NCBI RefSeq assembly: GCF_009720725.1
Contig: NZ_WNKT01000007.1
Span: forward strand, 53,706 to 117,705
DNA length: 64,000 nt
DNA from: Allochromatium palmeri
GTDB taxonomy: Bacteria; Pseudomonadota; Gammaproteobacteria; Chromatiales; Chromatiaceae
Direction: 5' to 3'
Shown here: piece after piece, positions 9,213 through 16,976 of the stretch
How positions within the stretch are numbered: position 1 is the stretch's first letter
How the letters are laid out: the number at the start of each line of letters is the position of its first letter
Made by a program: the position numbers and the translations under genes
Notes under the pieces: generated by a model
What the model was told of the DNA's origin: nothing
Database searches by the model: none
Seen by the model: the letters and a program-made list of their open reading frames with translations, nothing else

Positions 9213-10382
9213 ATGTTCCACGTGGAACACTCGGACGCCGTTTCAGAGTCTTCTGGCCCCGCGTTTCACATATCACGCCCAATGTTCCACGTGGAACGTT
9301 CGAGCGCGGTTCCAGGGCCAGGACTGCGTTCGCTCCGAATCGAGTCGCTGCGCAACATCCAGCGGCTTGATTTCGCCATCGATACCCGGACGCTTTTGCT
9401 GACAGGCGCCAATGGGGCAGGTAAGACCAGTATCCTGGAAGCCATCTATCTGCTTGCGCGCGGCCGGACTTTTCGTGGAACCAAGGCCGGGCCGCTCACG
9501 ACCAACGGTGCGTCATTCACTCGCATTGAAGGTGTCTATCAGCCGTCTGATCGTGAAGCGGTGCGCATTCGCTATGTCAAGGAGGGCGCCGCAGCCACGC
9601 GCGCTGTCCATCCGCCACTGTGGCCGGAGACGGGCGGCGCGGATTGGCGCTCACCCTTGCAGGTCAAGCTGATTGGCGAAAACGCCCAAACACTCCTCGA
9701 CAGCGAGCCGAGTCTGAGACGTCGTTTTCTGGACTGGAATGTGTTCCACGTGGAACATCGCTTTGCTCAACTCCACAAGGATTTTACTCGCGTCCTTATG
9801 CAGCGCAACGCGGCCATCCGCTCAGGTGGCAGTCAGCGTGGTCTGTGGGATCGAAGTTTTATCGAGCTGGCTGAATCCATGGACCGCCAGCGTGGGCTGT
9901 TCCACGCTGAATGGCGAGCCTGTTTTCTGGATCTGCGTGATGACTATCCCTTTTTGCGCGCCGCCGATCTGCACTATCGGCGCGGTTGGCCGGACGGTCG
10001 AGCGCTGGGTGAGACCCTGGACTCACTGGCCGATCAAGAGCTGACGCGCGGCTACACGCTGGCTGGTCCCTCGCGCGCTGATTTTCGCATCGAGCCGGGA
10101 GAGGGGAGGCGTGGCTTTTCGCGTGGACAGGCCAAGATCGTGGTCGCGCTGCTGCAACTGGCCGCTGAGCGCGTTCATCGTGCCCATGGCCGCGCGTCTG
10201 TGATCTGGCTGCTCGACGATCTTGAAGCCGAGCTGGATCGAGCCATGGCTGAGCGATTGTGGAACGCTTTTGAATCCACGGGCAATCAGATCATCGTCAC
10301 GCGCGTGGCGACCGACAGTGATCCAGGACTCTTTGGCAAGAGCCAATCATTGGCGATGTTCCACGTGGAACATCAAGACTGA
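9213..10382 (+). CDS. recF: DNA replication and repair protein RecF, with parS sites inside the coding sequence
   Basis: RecF is an SMC-like ATPase that acts with RecO and RecR at gapped DNA. The Walker A motif GANGAGKTS, the segment ARGRTFRG, and the signature/Walker B region LLDDLEAELD are present. The homologous part begins at LRSLRIESLRNIQ, about 39 residues after the first ATG. The N-terminal extension, one internal loop (WNVFHVEHR) and the C-terminus (AMFHVEHQD) are encoded by copies of the 16-bp parS palindrome, which reads as FHVE(H/R). The true start is uncertain: ATG 9213 has GGAGG only one base away, and ATG 9282 lies on the edge of the second palindrome and lacks a clear ribosome site. 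Length 389 is slightly above the usual about 360. Confidence 0.93.
   Translation: MFHVEHSDAVSESSGPAFHISRPMFHVERSSAVPGPGLRSLRIESLRNIQRLDFAIDTRTLLLTGANGAGKTSILEAIYLLARGRTFRGTKAGPLTTNGASFTRIEGVYQPSDREAVRIRYVKEGAAATRAVHPPLWPETGGADWRSPLQVKLIGENAQTLLDSEPSLRRRFLDWNVFHVEHRFAQLHKDFTRVLMQRNAAIRSGGSQRGLWDRSFIELAESMDRQRGLFHAEWRACFLDLRDDYPFLRAADLHYRRGWPDGRALGETLDSLADQELTRGYTLAGPSRADFRIEPGEGRRGFSRGQAKIVVALLQLAAERVHRAHGRASVIWLLDDLEAELDRAMAERLWNAFESTGNQIIVTRVATDSDPGLFGKSQSLAMFHVEHQD
9214..9229. promoter_or_regulatory. parS-like centromere site 1
   Basis: Perfect 16-bp palindrome TGTTCCACGTGGAACA, the consensus recognised by chromosomal ParB proteins. It covers the first codons of the longest recF reading. 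Confidence 0.88.
9283..9298. promoter_or_regulatory. parS-like centromere site 2
   Basis: TGTTCCACGTGGAACG, one terminal mismatch to the perfect palindrome, 69 bp after site 1. It overlaps the alternative recF start at 9282. Confidence 0.82.
9742..9757. promoter_or_regulatory. parS-like centromere site 3
   Basis: Perfect TGTTCCACGTGGAACA deep inside the recF coding sequence, where it encodes part of WNVFHVEHR. Confidence 0.88.
10357..10372. promoter_or_regulatory. parS-like centromere site 4
   Basis: Perfect TGTTCCACGTGGAACA at the 3' end of recF, read as FHVEH four residues before the stop. Confidence 0.88.
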
Positions 10383-10422
10383 GTCCGAGGCCAGTGGGCC
10401 GATCCAGCATCCGTTCTGCCGG

Positions 10423-10438
10423 TGTTTCACGTGAAACA
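10423..10438. promoter_or_regulatory. parS-like centromere site 5, variant form
   Basis: TGTTTCACGTGAAACA, the alternative canonical parS form with TTT/AAA in place of TCC/GGA. It lies in non-coding DNA 41 bp after recF. Confidence 0.88.
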
Positions 10439-10513
10439 TCGGCGCGCACGTCGAGCACCGATTCGCTCGACCTCAATTCCCACAATGTCCAAAACCTGAG
10501 ATGTCAACCTCAT

Positions 10514-10578
10514 ACGATTTGAGGTCGAGGTTTTCAGCAGCAATTCAGCTTGCTCGATCAAACTAGCCCTGCCTTTCG
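10514..10578 (+). repeat. Direct repeat, left copy, upstream of hydrogenase genes
   Basis: A 65-bp stretch that recurs at 14983-15047 in the same orientation with about 10 mismatches. The best core, GAGGTTTTCAGC followed by GCAATTCAGCTTGCTCGATC, is nearly identical. In the same frame both copies read QFSLLDQT after an upstream TGA. It lies in the 275-bp gap between recF and the hupH-like gene; apart from parS site 5 nothing else is recognised in that gap. Confidence 0.75.
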
Positions 10579-10657
10579 AGACTTGAGCGGAACCATGCGT
10601 CAGCGGCCTCAGCTCGGCCGCGAGCGCGATCTGCTGTGCCTGGCGCAATGGAGTGAA

Positions 10658-11152
10658 ATGACCGTGACCAGCTTAAGCGATATTCCTGTTCGTGTTGACT
10701 GCCACATGCGGCAGGCCGGCGATCCATTCATGATCGACAGCGTGCTGAGCGAGATTCAGACATCACTCAGGCGGCTCATTGAATCGGGACGACCGAGCGT
10801 GATTGATTTGAGATCGCTGCCACGCATGCGATCGGCGACCTATCAAGCGCTCAAGGATGCCTTATCGACGGGCGAGGTGACCGCCGTGATCGAGGCGGAC
10901 GTCAAGATCACGGTCAGGGAAACCCAATACCCCGGCGTGTGGTGGCTGACTCACGCCAACGAACAGGGCGGCATCGTCACGGAATTCATCGAAATCACCA
11001 TGATCCCGGACATCCTGAGGCCCCATGCGGCAGACCTGCGCGCGGGTTTGAATCGGCTCGACCAGGCGCTCACGGTCTCGCGTGTTGAACCGTCAACGAT
11101 GACGCATGCCGGCACCACTCAGCCGAATCAGACGCGAGGAAAACGACCATGA
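10658..11152 (+). CDS. HupH/HyaF-like hydrogenase expression protein, short form
   Basis: A 164-residue protein matching the HupH/HyaF C-terminal conserved region, with a segment reading ITVRETQYPGVWWL and then TEFIEITMIPDIL. Full-length HupH/HyaF proteins are nearer 280 residues, so this is a single-domain form. The family is needed for maturation of uptake [NiFe] hydrogenases, possibly for small-subunit iron-sulfur assembly. The ATG at 10658 is preferred because it has GGAG just upstream and earlier codons belong to the repeated sequence at 10514. Its stop overlaps the hydrogenase small-subunit start by ATGA, so the genes are coupled. Confidence 0.72.
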   Translation: MTVTSLSDIPVRVDCHMRQAGDPFMIDSVLSEIQTSLRRLIESGRPSVIDLRSLPRMRSATYQALKDALSTGEVTAVIEADVKITVRETQYPGVWWLTHANEQGGIVTEFIEITMIPDILRPHAADLRAGLNRLDQALTVSRVEPSTMTHAGTTQPNQTRGKRP

Positions 11153-12372
11153 CCACAGCGCGACAGAAGCCATCGACCTGGATGCAGGAACAGGCACGGA
11201 CGGACGGGGAGGTCATGCTCGACGACGCCACCGCGAGTCGATTGCTCGAACTGGGCATCAGCCGACGGCGTTTCCTGTCTTTCTGTGCCGGCATGGCGTC
11301 TCTGATGGCCTTGCCGCAAGCCATGGTGCCGCAACTGGCCGCCGCCGCAACCGCGCGCAACAGACCCTCGGTCGTTTACATGTCGTTTCAGGAATGCACG
11401 GGCTGCCTGGAATCGATGGTGAACTCCTTCGCCTTCCGTGGCGGCACCACCATCGACAACCTGATCCTCAACCTGATTTCGCTGGATTATCAGGAAACCC
11501 TGATGGCCGCCGCCGGTGAGCAGGCCGAGGAACAGCTCAGGACCGTCACGCGAACATCCGGCTATGTGCTGGTGGTGGACGGATCGATCCCCGCCCAATG
11601 GGATAACGGGTATTTCATCAGCGGCGAACGCAGCGGGGTCGCCCGCTTCCGGGATGCCGCGAGAAATGCCGGGCTGATTATCGCCGTGGGCTCTTGCGCC
11701 AGCTTCGGCGGACTGCCGAAGGCCGATCCCAACCCCACCGGCGCAGTGTCCATCCATGACTTGATGCGCCAGCTCGGGGTCAGCAAGCCCTTGATCAACC
11801 TGCCTGGATGCCCGCCGATTCCGGAGGTGATGACGGGCGTCATCCTCTACTACCTGGCGCGCGGGATGCCCGATCTGGATGACCTCCATCGCCCCTCGAT
11901 GTTTTATGACGAAACCGTCCATGACGAATGCTATCGCGAGGAAACCTACGACGATGGCCCTCTGGCACGCTCCTTCGATGATGCCGCTGCTCGCCGTGGG
12001 GGCTGCCTGATCAAGCTCGGCTGTAAAGGGCCGGTCACGCATAACGCCTGCGCCACGATCAAATGGAATCAGGGCACCAGTTTTCCAATGATGTCCGGAC
12101 ATGGCTGCATCGGCTGCTCGGAGCCTGATTTCTGGGATCGTCTCAACCTGAACGGTCAGAAAGGATTCTATGTCCCGTTGGCCGACGGCGAGGGAGATGA
12201 CGACGATGACGATGATGATGATGATGATGATGATGATGACGACGATCATGATCGTCGCCGTGGCCGTGGCCGTGGCCGTGGCCGTGGCCACGACGATGAT
12301 GACGACCACGATGACGATGACGATGATGATGACGACGACGACGACGACGACGACGATGATGATGATGACTGA
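11149..12372 (+). CDS. hupS: [NiFe] hydrogenase small subunit with Asp-rich C-terminal tail
   Basis: The electron-transfer subunit of a periplasmic uptake-type hydrogenase. A twin-arginine signal (SRRRFLSF, residues 38-45) precedes the mature part. Proximal cluster ligands are ECTGC (C83, C86), GSCASFGG and LPGCPP; the distal and medial clusters are marked by HDEC, GCLIKLGC, HNAC and GHGCIGC. There are no extra cysteines of the oxygen-tolerant type beside C83/C86. The usual C-terminal transmembrane anchor is missing. Instead residues 350-407 consist only of Asp (43), His (3), Arg (7) and Gly (5): an Asp run, an Arg-Gly repeat, then more Asp. It is followed 77 bp later by the large subunit. 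No cytochrome b subunit gene is adjacent. How the enzyme attaches to the membrane or its electron acceptor is unknown. Confidence 0.95.
   Translation: MTTARQKPSTWMQEQARTDGEVMLDDATASRLLELGISRRRFLSFCAGMASLMALPQAMVPQLAAAATARNRPSVVYMSFQECTGCLESMVNSFAFRGGTTIDNLILNLISLDYQETLMAAAGEQAEEQLRTVTRTSGYVLVVDGSIPAQWDNGYFISGERSGVARFRDAARNAGLIIAVGSCASFGGLPKADPNPTGAVSIHDLMRQLGVSKPLINLPGCPPIPEVMTGVILYYLARGMPDLDDLHRPSMFYDETVHDECYREETYDDGPLARSFDDAAARRGGCLIKLGCKGPVTHNACATIKWNQGTSFPMMSGHGCIGCSEPDFWDRLNLNGQKGFYVPLADGEGDDDDDDDDDDDDDDDDDHDRRRGRGRGRGRGHDDDDDHDDDDDDDDDDDDDDDDDDDD
12196..12369 (+). repeat. Low-complexity GAY-codon tract encoding the Asp tail
   Basis: 174 bp of nearly pure GAC/GAT codons interrupted by five CGT-GGC pairs. 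The mixed use of GAC and GAT means it is not one perfect microsatellite, although runs of nine GAT and eight GAC codons occur. Such a tract could expand or contract by slippage in steps of 3 bp. Confidence 0.95.
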
Positions 12373-12449
12373 GCGCGTCCCATCCGACTTAATCCCCATC
12401 TGCCTTGACGTGTCAGGGCATGAACCCATCGCCGCCTAGGAGAACAACC

Positions 12450-14384
12450 ATGGCCACCCGTCCGAATGTCATCATCGATCCCATGACCCGCATCGAGGGC
12501 CACTTGCGGATACAGGCCTATGCCGAGCCCGATGGCCAGGGCGGTGGCGTCATCAGCAAACCCGGTCTCAGCTCCAGCACCATGGTCCGGGGCGTCGAGG
12601 CGATCCTTCTCGGGCGCGATCCGCGCGACGCCTGGGCCTTTACCCAACGCATCTGCGGCGTCTGCACCGTGGTGCATGGGCTGACCTCGGTGCGGGCGGT
12701 GGAACACGCCATCGGCATCAAGGTGCCGAGGAACGCCGACTACATCCGCAACATGATGATTGGCGCTCAGTATGTGCATGACCATGTCATGCACTTCTAC
12801 CATCTCCACGCGCTGGATTGGGTGGATGTCGTCAGCGCCTTGAAGGCCAGTCCAGCCGCGACCGCCAGCCTGGCCAGAACCAACAATCCCGGCCACAAAC
12901 CCAACCAGGGCCGGCTTCCCGATGCGGCCTACTTTCAGACGCTCCTGGATAAGCTGAACGGCATGGTGAGTCGGGGCCAGCTCGGTCTGTTCGCTAATGG
13001 CTATTGGGGGCATCCTGCCTACAAACTGTCCCCGGAGGCGAACCTGTTAATGGTGTCGCACTATCTGGAGGCGCTGGGCTGGGCGCGCGAGGTGGTGAAA
13101 CTGCACGCAGTCTTCGGCGGCAAGGATCCGCATCCCAATCTGGTGGTGGGCGGCATGCCCTGCACCCTGAGCAGCAATCCCGGACGCATCACCGAAGACG
13201 CGGGCGGGACGTCTCTCAACAGGGAGGGGCTGCGGATCATCAAGACCGCCATCGCCACCATGCAGTCCTTCGTCGATCAGGTCTATCTTCCCGACGTGCG
13301 TCTGTTGGCGAGTCAGTACCGAGAGTGGGCGAGCATCGGCGCCACGGAAGGAAACTTCCTCTGTTTCGGCGATTTTCCCGACCCAGCGCTGGTCAGGACC
13401 GAGTTCAAGGATGGCGCCATCGATTATCCCGCCGGTTATCTGATCCCGCCGGGCGTCATCTGGGCCAGCGATCCCACGCGGCTGCGTCCCTTCGACCCCG
13501 CCCTAGTCACCGAGAACGTCGCGCATGCCTGGTACCGGGGTTCCACTTCAGGCGAACACCCATCCGTTGGATCAACGACGCTCCACTACACCGGACCGAA
13601 GCCCGATGGCGCGTCGCACTACATGCTCAACGAGTCCGATCGCTATTCCTGGATCAAGTCACCGCGCTATGACGGCCAACCCATGGAGGTCGGCCCACTG
13701 GCCCATATCCTGGCGATGCACGCGCGGGGCACGCTCCCCACCGACAAACTGGTGCGCCGCGCGGTCCAGCAATACTGGACCAATCCAGTCGCTCAAGACG
13801 GTCTGGGGCTGACTATCGGGCAACTGAATTCGACGCTGGGGCGCATCTTCTGCCGGATGCTCGAAACCAAGATCATCGCCGACCAGATGTCCGACTGGTA
13901 TCAGCACTATTTCAACAACCGCTCGGGGGCCTACTGGAATCCCGAGTCCTTCACCCGTTTGACCCAGCCACAGCGATGGCCCCAGTCGGTCGGTTTCGGT
14001 TTCACCGAGGCGCCGCGCGGTGCGCTGGGCCATTGGGTGCGGCTTGATCGCACATCCGGCCTGATCGCGAACTATCAATGTGTCGTCGCCAGTCAATGGA
14101 ATGCCGGACCCCGCGATGGCCAGGATACCGCCGGCCCCTACGAGCGCGCCCTGGTCGGCCATCGCCTGGCCGATGTCAAGCAACCGCTGGAAGTCCTGCG
14201 GACGATCCATAGCTTCGATCCCTGCATCGGCTGCGCCGTCCATCTCATCGACCCGGATGGTCAACCCCTGATTGAGGTTAACGTCCATCATGTAGCCAAA
14301 GTATCAATGGCGTCAGATGTCAGGGACGCAACCTGCAATGATGGGCATCCGCCAAGCGTTTGTGGTGCGTCAGATGGAAGGTAG
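12450..14384 (+). CDS. hupL: [NiFe] hydrogenase large subunit
   Basis: The catalytic subunit carrying the Ni-Fe(CN)2CO centre. Both metal-binding motifs are present: RICGVC (C69, C72) and DPCIGCAVH (C592, C595). The ATG at 12450 has GGAG eight bases upstream and gives the family-typical start with IIDPMTRIEGHLRI. Maturation proteases cut after the last histidine (H598). The predicted removed peptide is 46 residues, against the usual about 15, beginning LIDPDGQPLIEVNV and continuing with a non-conserved stretch containing two extra cysteines. The original stop seems to have been lost. It pairs with the upstream small subunit and converges on the maturation protease. Confidence 0.95.
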   Translation: MATRPNVIIDPMTRIEGHLRIQAYAEPDGQGGGVISKPGLSSSTMVRGVEAILLGRDPRDAWAFTQRICGVCTVVHGLTSVRAVEHAIGIKVPRNADYIRNMMIGAQYVHDHVMHFYHLHALDWVDVVSALKASPAATASLARTNNPGHKPNQGRLPDAAYFQTLLDKLNGMVSRGQLGLFANGYWGHPAYKLSPEANLLMVSHYLEALGWAREVVKLHAVFGGKDPHPNLVVGGMPCTLSSNPGRITEDAGGTSLNREGLRIIKTAIATMQSFVDQVYLPDVRLLASQYREWASIGATEGNFLCFGDFPDPALVRTEFKDGAIDYPAGYLIPPGVIWASDPTRLRPFDPALVTENVAHAWYRGSTSGEHPSVGSTTLHYTGPKPDGASHYMLNESDRYSWIKSPRYDGQPMEVGPLAHILAMHARGTLPTDKLVRRAVQQYWTNPVAQDGLGLTIGQLNSTLGRIFCRMLETKIIADQMSDWYQHYFNNRSGAYWNPESFTRLTQPQRWPQSVGFGFTEAPRGALGHWVRLDRTSGLIANYQCVVASQWNAGPRDGQDTAGPYERALVGHRLADVKQPLEVLRTIHSFDPCIGCAVHLIDPDGQPLIEVNVHHVAKVSMASDVRDATCNDGHPPSVCGASDGR

Positions 14385-14409
14385 TGCCCTAATGGGCCGC
14401 AAACAGTCC

Positions 14410-14904
14410 TCACTGGATCGAACAGATGGTTTCCGTTTCATCCCATCGGCGAAGCATTTCCTTGATACGGGCCATTGCCATTGGCACTGCCGCCTCGACC
14501 GCTGGGGTCAAACTGTCGCCCCAGCCGAGTACCTCAGGCTCGATCCCCACCAAGGCGCGTCGCTCAGGCAACCGATCCGTCAGCCGTACCATGTCCAGCA
14601 GGTCCGCAAGACTTACCTCATGCACGCTTTTGGCGTGCTGGCGCAACTGCCGATCCATGGTCTCTCCTTCGAAGACGCGAACGGTTCCTGGGGGATCGCC
14701 CATCGCGGCGGCATCCACGACAATCAAACATCGGCAATCCTCAATCGGCCCCGCGAGGCTGAAACTGAGGGTTCCACCGTCAAGGAATTGCAGCGGCGCG
14801 GCGGGGTCTGCCTCCGCCTTCAGGTATCGAACGACCAGCGGACCGACGCCGTCATCCGACATGAGCGTGTTGCCAAGACCGAGGATGAGCGTGCTTTGCG
14901 TCAT
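14410..14904 (-). CDS. hupD: Hydrogenase maturation endopeptidase (HupD/HyaD family)
   Basis: A 164-residue protease that removes the large-subunit C-terminal peptide after nickel insertion. It starts MTQSTLILGLGNTLMSDDGV, the family N-terminus with the GLGN motif and the metal-binding Asp/Glu region. VDAAAMGDPPGTV and HEVSLADLL, with its conserved His, follow. GGGAG precedes the ATG at 14904; an earlier in-frame start to 14943 is less likely. It is on the opposite strand, converging with hupL and separated by 25 bp, which is unusual because this gene normally follows hupL on the same strand. Confidence 0.9.
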   Translation of the reverse strand: MTQSTLILGLGNTLMSDDGVGPLVVRYLKAEADPAAPLQFLDGGTLSFSLAGPIEDCRCLIVVDAAAMGDPPGTVRVFEGETMDRQLRQHAKSVHEVSLADLLDMVRLTDRLPERRALVGIEPEVLGWGDSLTPAVEAAVPMAMARIKEMLRRWDETETICSIQ

Positions 14905-14982
14905 GTGGTTACTCCCGCCACCATGTCTGTGGATCTTGTTCAATGTGGATGCTCAGATACTCCAGAACCGCGCTATAAATGC

Positions 14983-15047
14983 ACGATTTGCAGTTGAGGT
15001 TTTCAGCGGCAATTCAGCTTGCTCGATCAGACTGCACCTGTCTTTGG
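14983..15047 (+). repeat. Direct repeat, right copy, beyond the hydrogenase genes
   Basis: About 85 percent identical to 10514-10578 and in the same orientation, placing the hydrogenase unit between two direct copies 4.4 kb apart. It lies in the 317-bp gap between hupD and the ferric-reductase-like gene. Confidence 0.75.
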
Positions 15048-15192
15048 CGCCGTCGGACAGCGCTATCTGCTATCGACCCGGCTTAATCGGCGTCAACAGA
15101 GCCTGATCAAGATTCTCGCCGCCGACGGGACAATTCTCAAACACTATCTCGCCGCCGCAACCGGTGACCTAATCAAGCAGAAGGAAAAGTAA
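15010..15192 (+). pseudogene. Possible gene remnant of 60 codons, unidentified
   Basis: An open frame reading on from the right repeat copy: QFSLLDQTAPVFGAVGQ, then RYLLSTRLNRRQQSLIKILA, ending DLIKQKEK before TAA at 15190. The amino-acid composition looks protein-like. No ATG or GTG start exists after the in-frame TGA upstream, only a TTG at 15019. I do not recognise the family. It could be the 3' end of a gene disrupted when the neighbouring hydrogenase unit arrived. Confidence 0.3.
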
Positions 15193-15221
15193 GCCATCTT
15201 ATCAATGGATCGCATGCCATT

Positions 15222-16541
15222 ATGAATATCTATCTGACCGGCTTCATTGCGCTGCTCGTCCTTGCCTGGGCGGGTGCACTCGGGGTGAATGGCCTGGGCA
15301 CCACCTCTCTGCCCTGGGCCATTCAAAGCCAGGCGTTCTACCTCAGCGGCCTGCTTGCGATCGGCCTGATGTCGCTCGCGATGGTGCTGGCGACACGTCC
15401 GACCTGGCTGGAACGCCCGCTCGGTGGCATGGACCGCGTCTACCGAATGCACAAATGGACCGCCATTCTCGCGGTCAGCTTCGCCGCCATGCACTGGCTG
15501 CTTGAGGATTGCGACGACCTGATCAAATCCGTGTTCGGTCGTTTCGGAGAACCGCTGGAAGTGCAGTTCAGCGGCCTGATGCACGAGTTGCGTGATGTTG
15601 GTGAGGAACTTGGCGAGATTGGCATCTACCTGCTGCTGGCCATGCTCGTATTGAGCCTCCTGAAGCGTTTCCCATACCACCTCTGGCGCCATATCCATCG
15701 TGCGGTACCGCTTCTGTACCTGGCGCTCGCCTTTCATGCCACCGTGCTGGCTCCGACCGATTACTGGAGCCAGCCGCTCGGCCTACTGCTCGGGGTGCTG
15801 CTGGTGGCGGGATCGTTCGCGGCCGTCCTGTCACTCCTGGGTCTCATCGGCCGGGCACGCCGGGCACGGGGGACGATCCTGTCGATCTCGACACCCGCGC
15901 GTGATGTCACCGAGGTGGTCTGTCAGTTGGACTCCCGTTGGCGGGGACATCAGGCCGGACAGTTCGCCTTTGTGAGCTTTGATTGGTTCGAGGGCCATCA
16001 CCCCTTCACCATCGCCAGCGCCGATCACGGGGATCGTCGTGTGACCTTTCTGATCAAGGCACTGGGCGATTTTACCCGCGCGCTGCCACGTCGCATTGCC
16101 GTGGGGCAGGCGGTGACGGTCGAGGGGCCTTACGGCTTTTTTGAACTCCCACGCCGCAATCCCGAGGCACGACAGATCTGGGTGGCCGGCGGAATCGGTA
16201 TCACACCCTTCATCGCCTGGTTGGAAGCCCTGCGCGCCAACCCGGACGACTCTCTCGTCACGGATCTGCATTACAGCACCCGCGATTGGGCGAGCGATCC
16301 CTTCGCTGAGCGCCTCAAGGGCTTGTGCGCGGACCTGCCGGGCGTCTCGCTTCACATCCATGACAGTCAGGCCGGAAGCACCCTGACCGCCGAGCATCTC
16401 ACCTCCATGCACGACGGATCGAGCAAGACCGAAGTCTGGTTCTGCGGCCCGAGCGGATTCGCCAGACGGTTGCGTACCGGACTGACTCGCGCCTGGCGCG
16501 GACGCTTGCAGTTCCATCAGGAAGCCTTCGAGATGCGCTGA
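15222..16541 (+). CDS. Ferric-reductase-like transmembrane flavoprotein
   Basis: A 439-residue inner-membrane oxidoreductase. The N-terminal half (to about residue 210) has about six hydrophobic segments with histidines in HKWTAILAVSFAAMHWLL and HIHRAVPLLYLALAFHA, the bis-heme b pattern of ferric reductase/NADPH-oxidase-like domains. The C-terminal half is a ferredoxin-reductase module: HPFTIAS binds FAD, VEGPYGFF and the glycine-rich VAGGIGITPF bind flavin and nucleotide, and VWFCGPSGF is the NAD(P)-binding end. It probably moves electrons from NAD(P)H through FAD and heme across the membrane; the acceptor is unknown. It stands alone between the hydrogenase unit and the metal-response cluster. 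Confidence 0.88.
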   Translation: MNIYLTGFIALLVLAWAGALGVNGLGTTSLPWAIQSQAFYLSGLLAIGLMSLAMVLATRPTWLERPLGGMDRVYRMHKWTAILAVSFAAMHWLLEDCDDLIKSVFGRFGEPLEVQFSGLMHELRDVGEELGEIGIYLLLAMLVLSLLKRFPYHLWRHIHRAVPLLYLALAFHATVLAPTDYWSQPLGLLLGVLLVAGSFAAVLSLLGLIGRARRARGTILSISTPARDVTEVVCQLDSRWRGHQAGQFAFVSFDWFEGHHPFTIASADHGDRRVTFLIKALGDFTRALPRRIAVGQAVTVEGPYGFFELPRRNPEARQIWVAGGIGITPFIAWLEALRANPDDSLVTDLHYSTRDWASDPFAERLKGLCADLPGVSLHIHDSQAGSTLTAEHLTSMHDGSSKTEVWFCGPSGFARRLRTGLTRAWRGRLQFHQEAFEMR

Positions 16542-16640
16542 ACAGGCGCGAAGTCTGAGCACGATCTGGCTGTCCGATGTTGGTTCCGCGCTCGTACCTC
16601 AATCGCCGTTCGTCAATATCCAGATAGTGCGATTGCCCTG

Positions 16641-16961
16641 ATGTTCAATATGAAACCTGTCGCTCATCTGTCGCACCTTCTTTTCATCGGCTCGATGATC
16701 TTCAATACCGGAGCCTTGGGCGATCATTTGGATCATGACAGTGTCAAACGCCTGTACGATGAAGGGCGTATCCTGTCAATGTCCGAGGTAATGCGACGGG
16801 CGGCGCTGATTCAGCCGGGTCAGTTGCTGGAGGCAGAGCTGGACCGGGAGGCTGGGCGCTATGTCTACGAGATTCGTATCCACGACACGGCTGGTCGAAT
16901 CCATGAACTCGAACTTGATGCGACCAGCGGCGCCTTGATCGAATCGTCGAGCGACGACTGA
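16641..16961 (+). CDS. PepSY-domain periplasmic protein
   Basis: A 106-residue exported protein: hydrophobic N-terminal signal, then one PepSY domain with LIQPGQLLEAELDREAGRYV and IHELELDATSGALI, ending in an acidic SSSDD. It is 16 bp upstream of a response regulator and its kinase. The same three-gene order recurs at 30621-33032. PepSY proteins in this position may modulate the kinase or bind a ligand in the periplasm, but the role is not established. A second ATG three codons in is equally possible. Confidence 0.82.
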   Translation: MFNMKPVAHLSHLLFIGSMIFNTGALGDHLDHDSVKRLYDEGRILSMSEVMRRAALIQPGQLLEAELDREAGRYVYEIRIHDTAGRIHELELDATSGALIESSSDD

Positions 16962-16976
16962 GCGGGAGGCTCTAAA

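Noticed and set aside
11128..12429. Long minus-strand frame opposite the hydrogenase small subunit, rich in Val/Ile
   Set aside because: It is the complement of the Asp-codon tract and conserved hydrogenase sequence. The repeats arise from GAY read in reverse.
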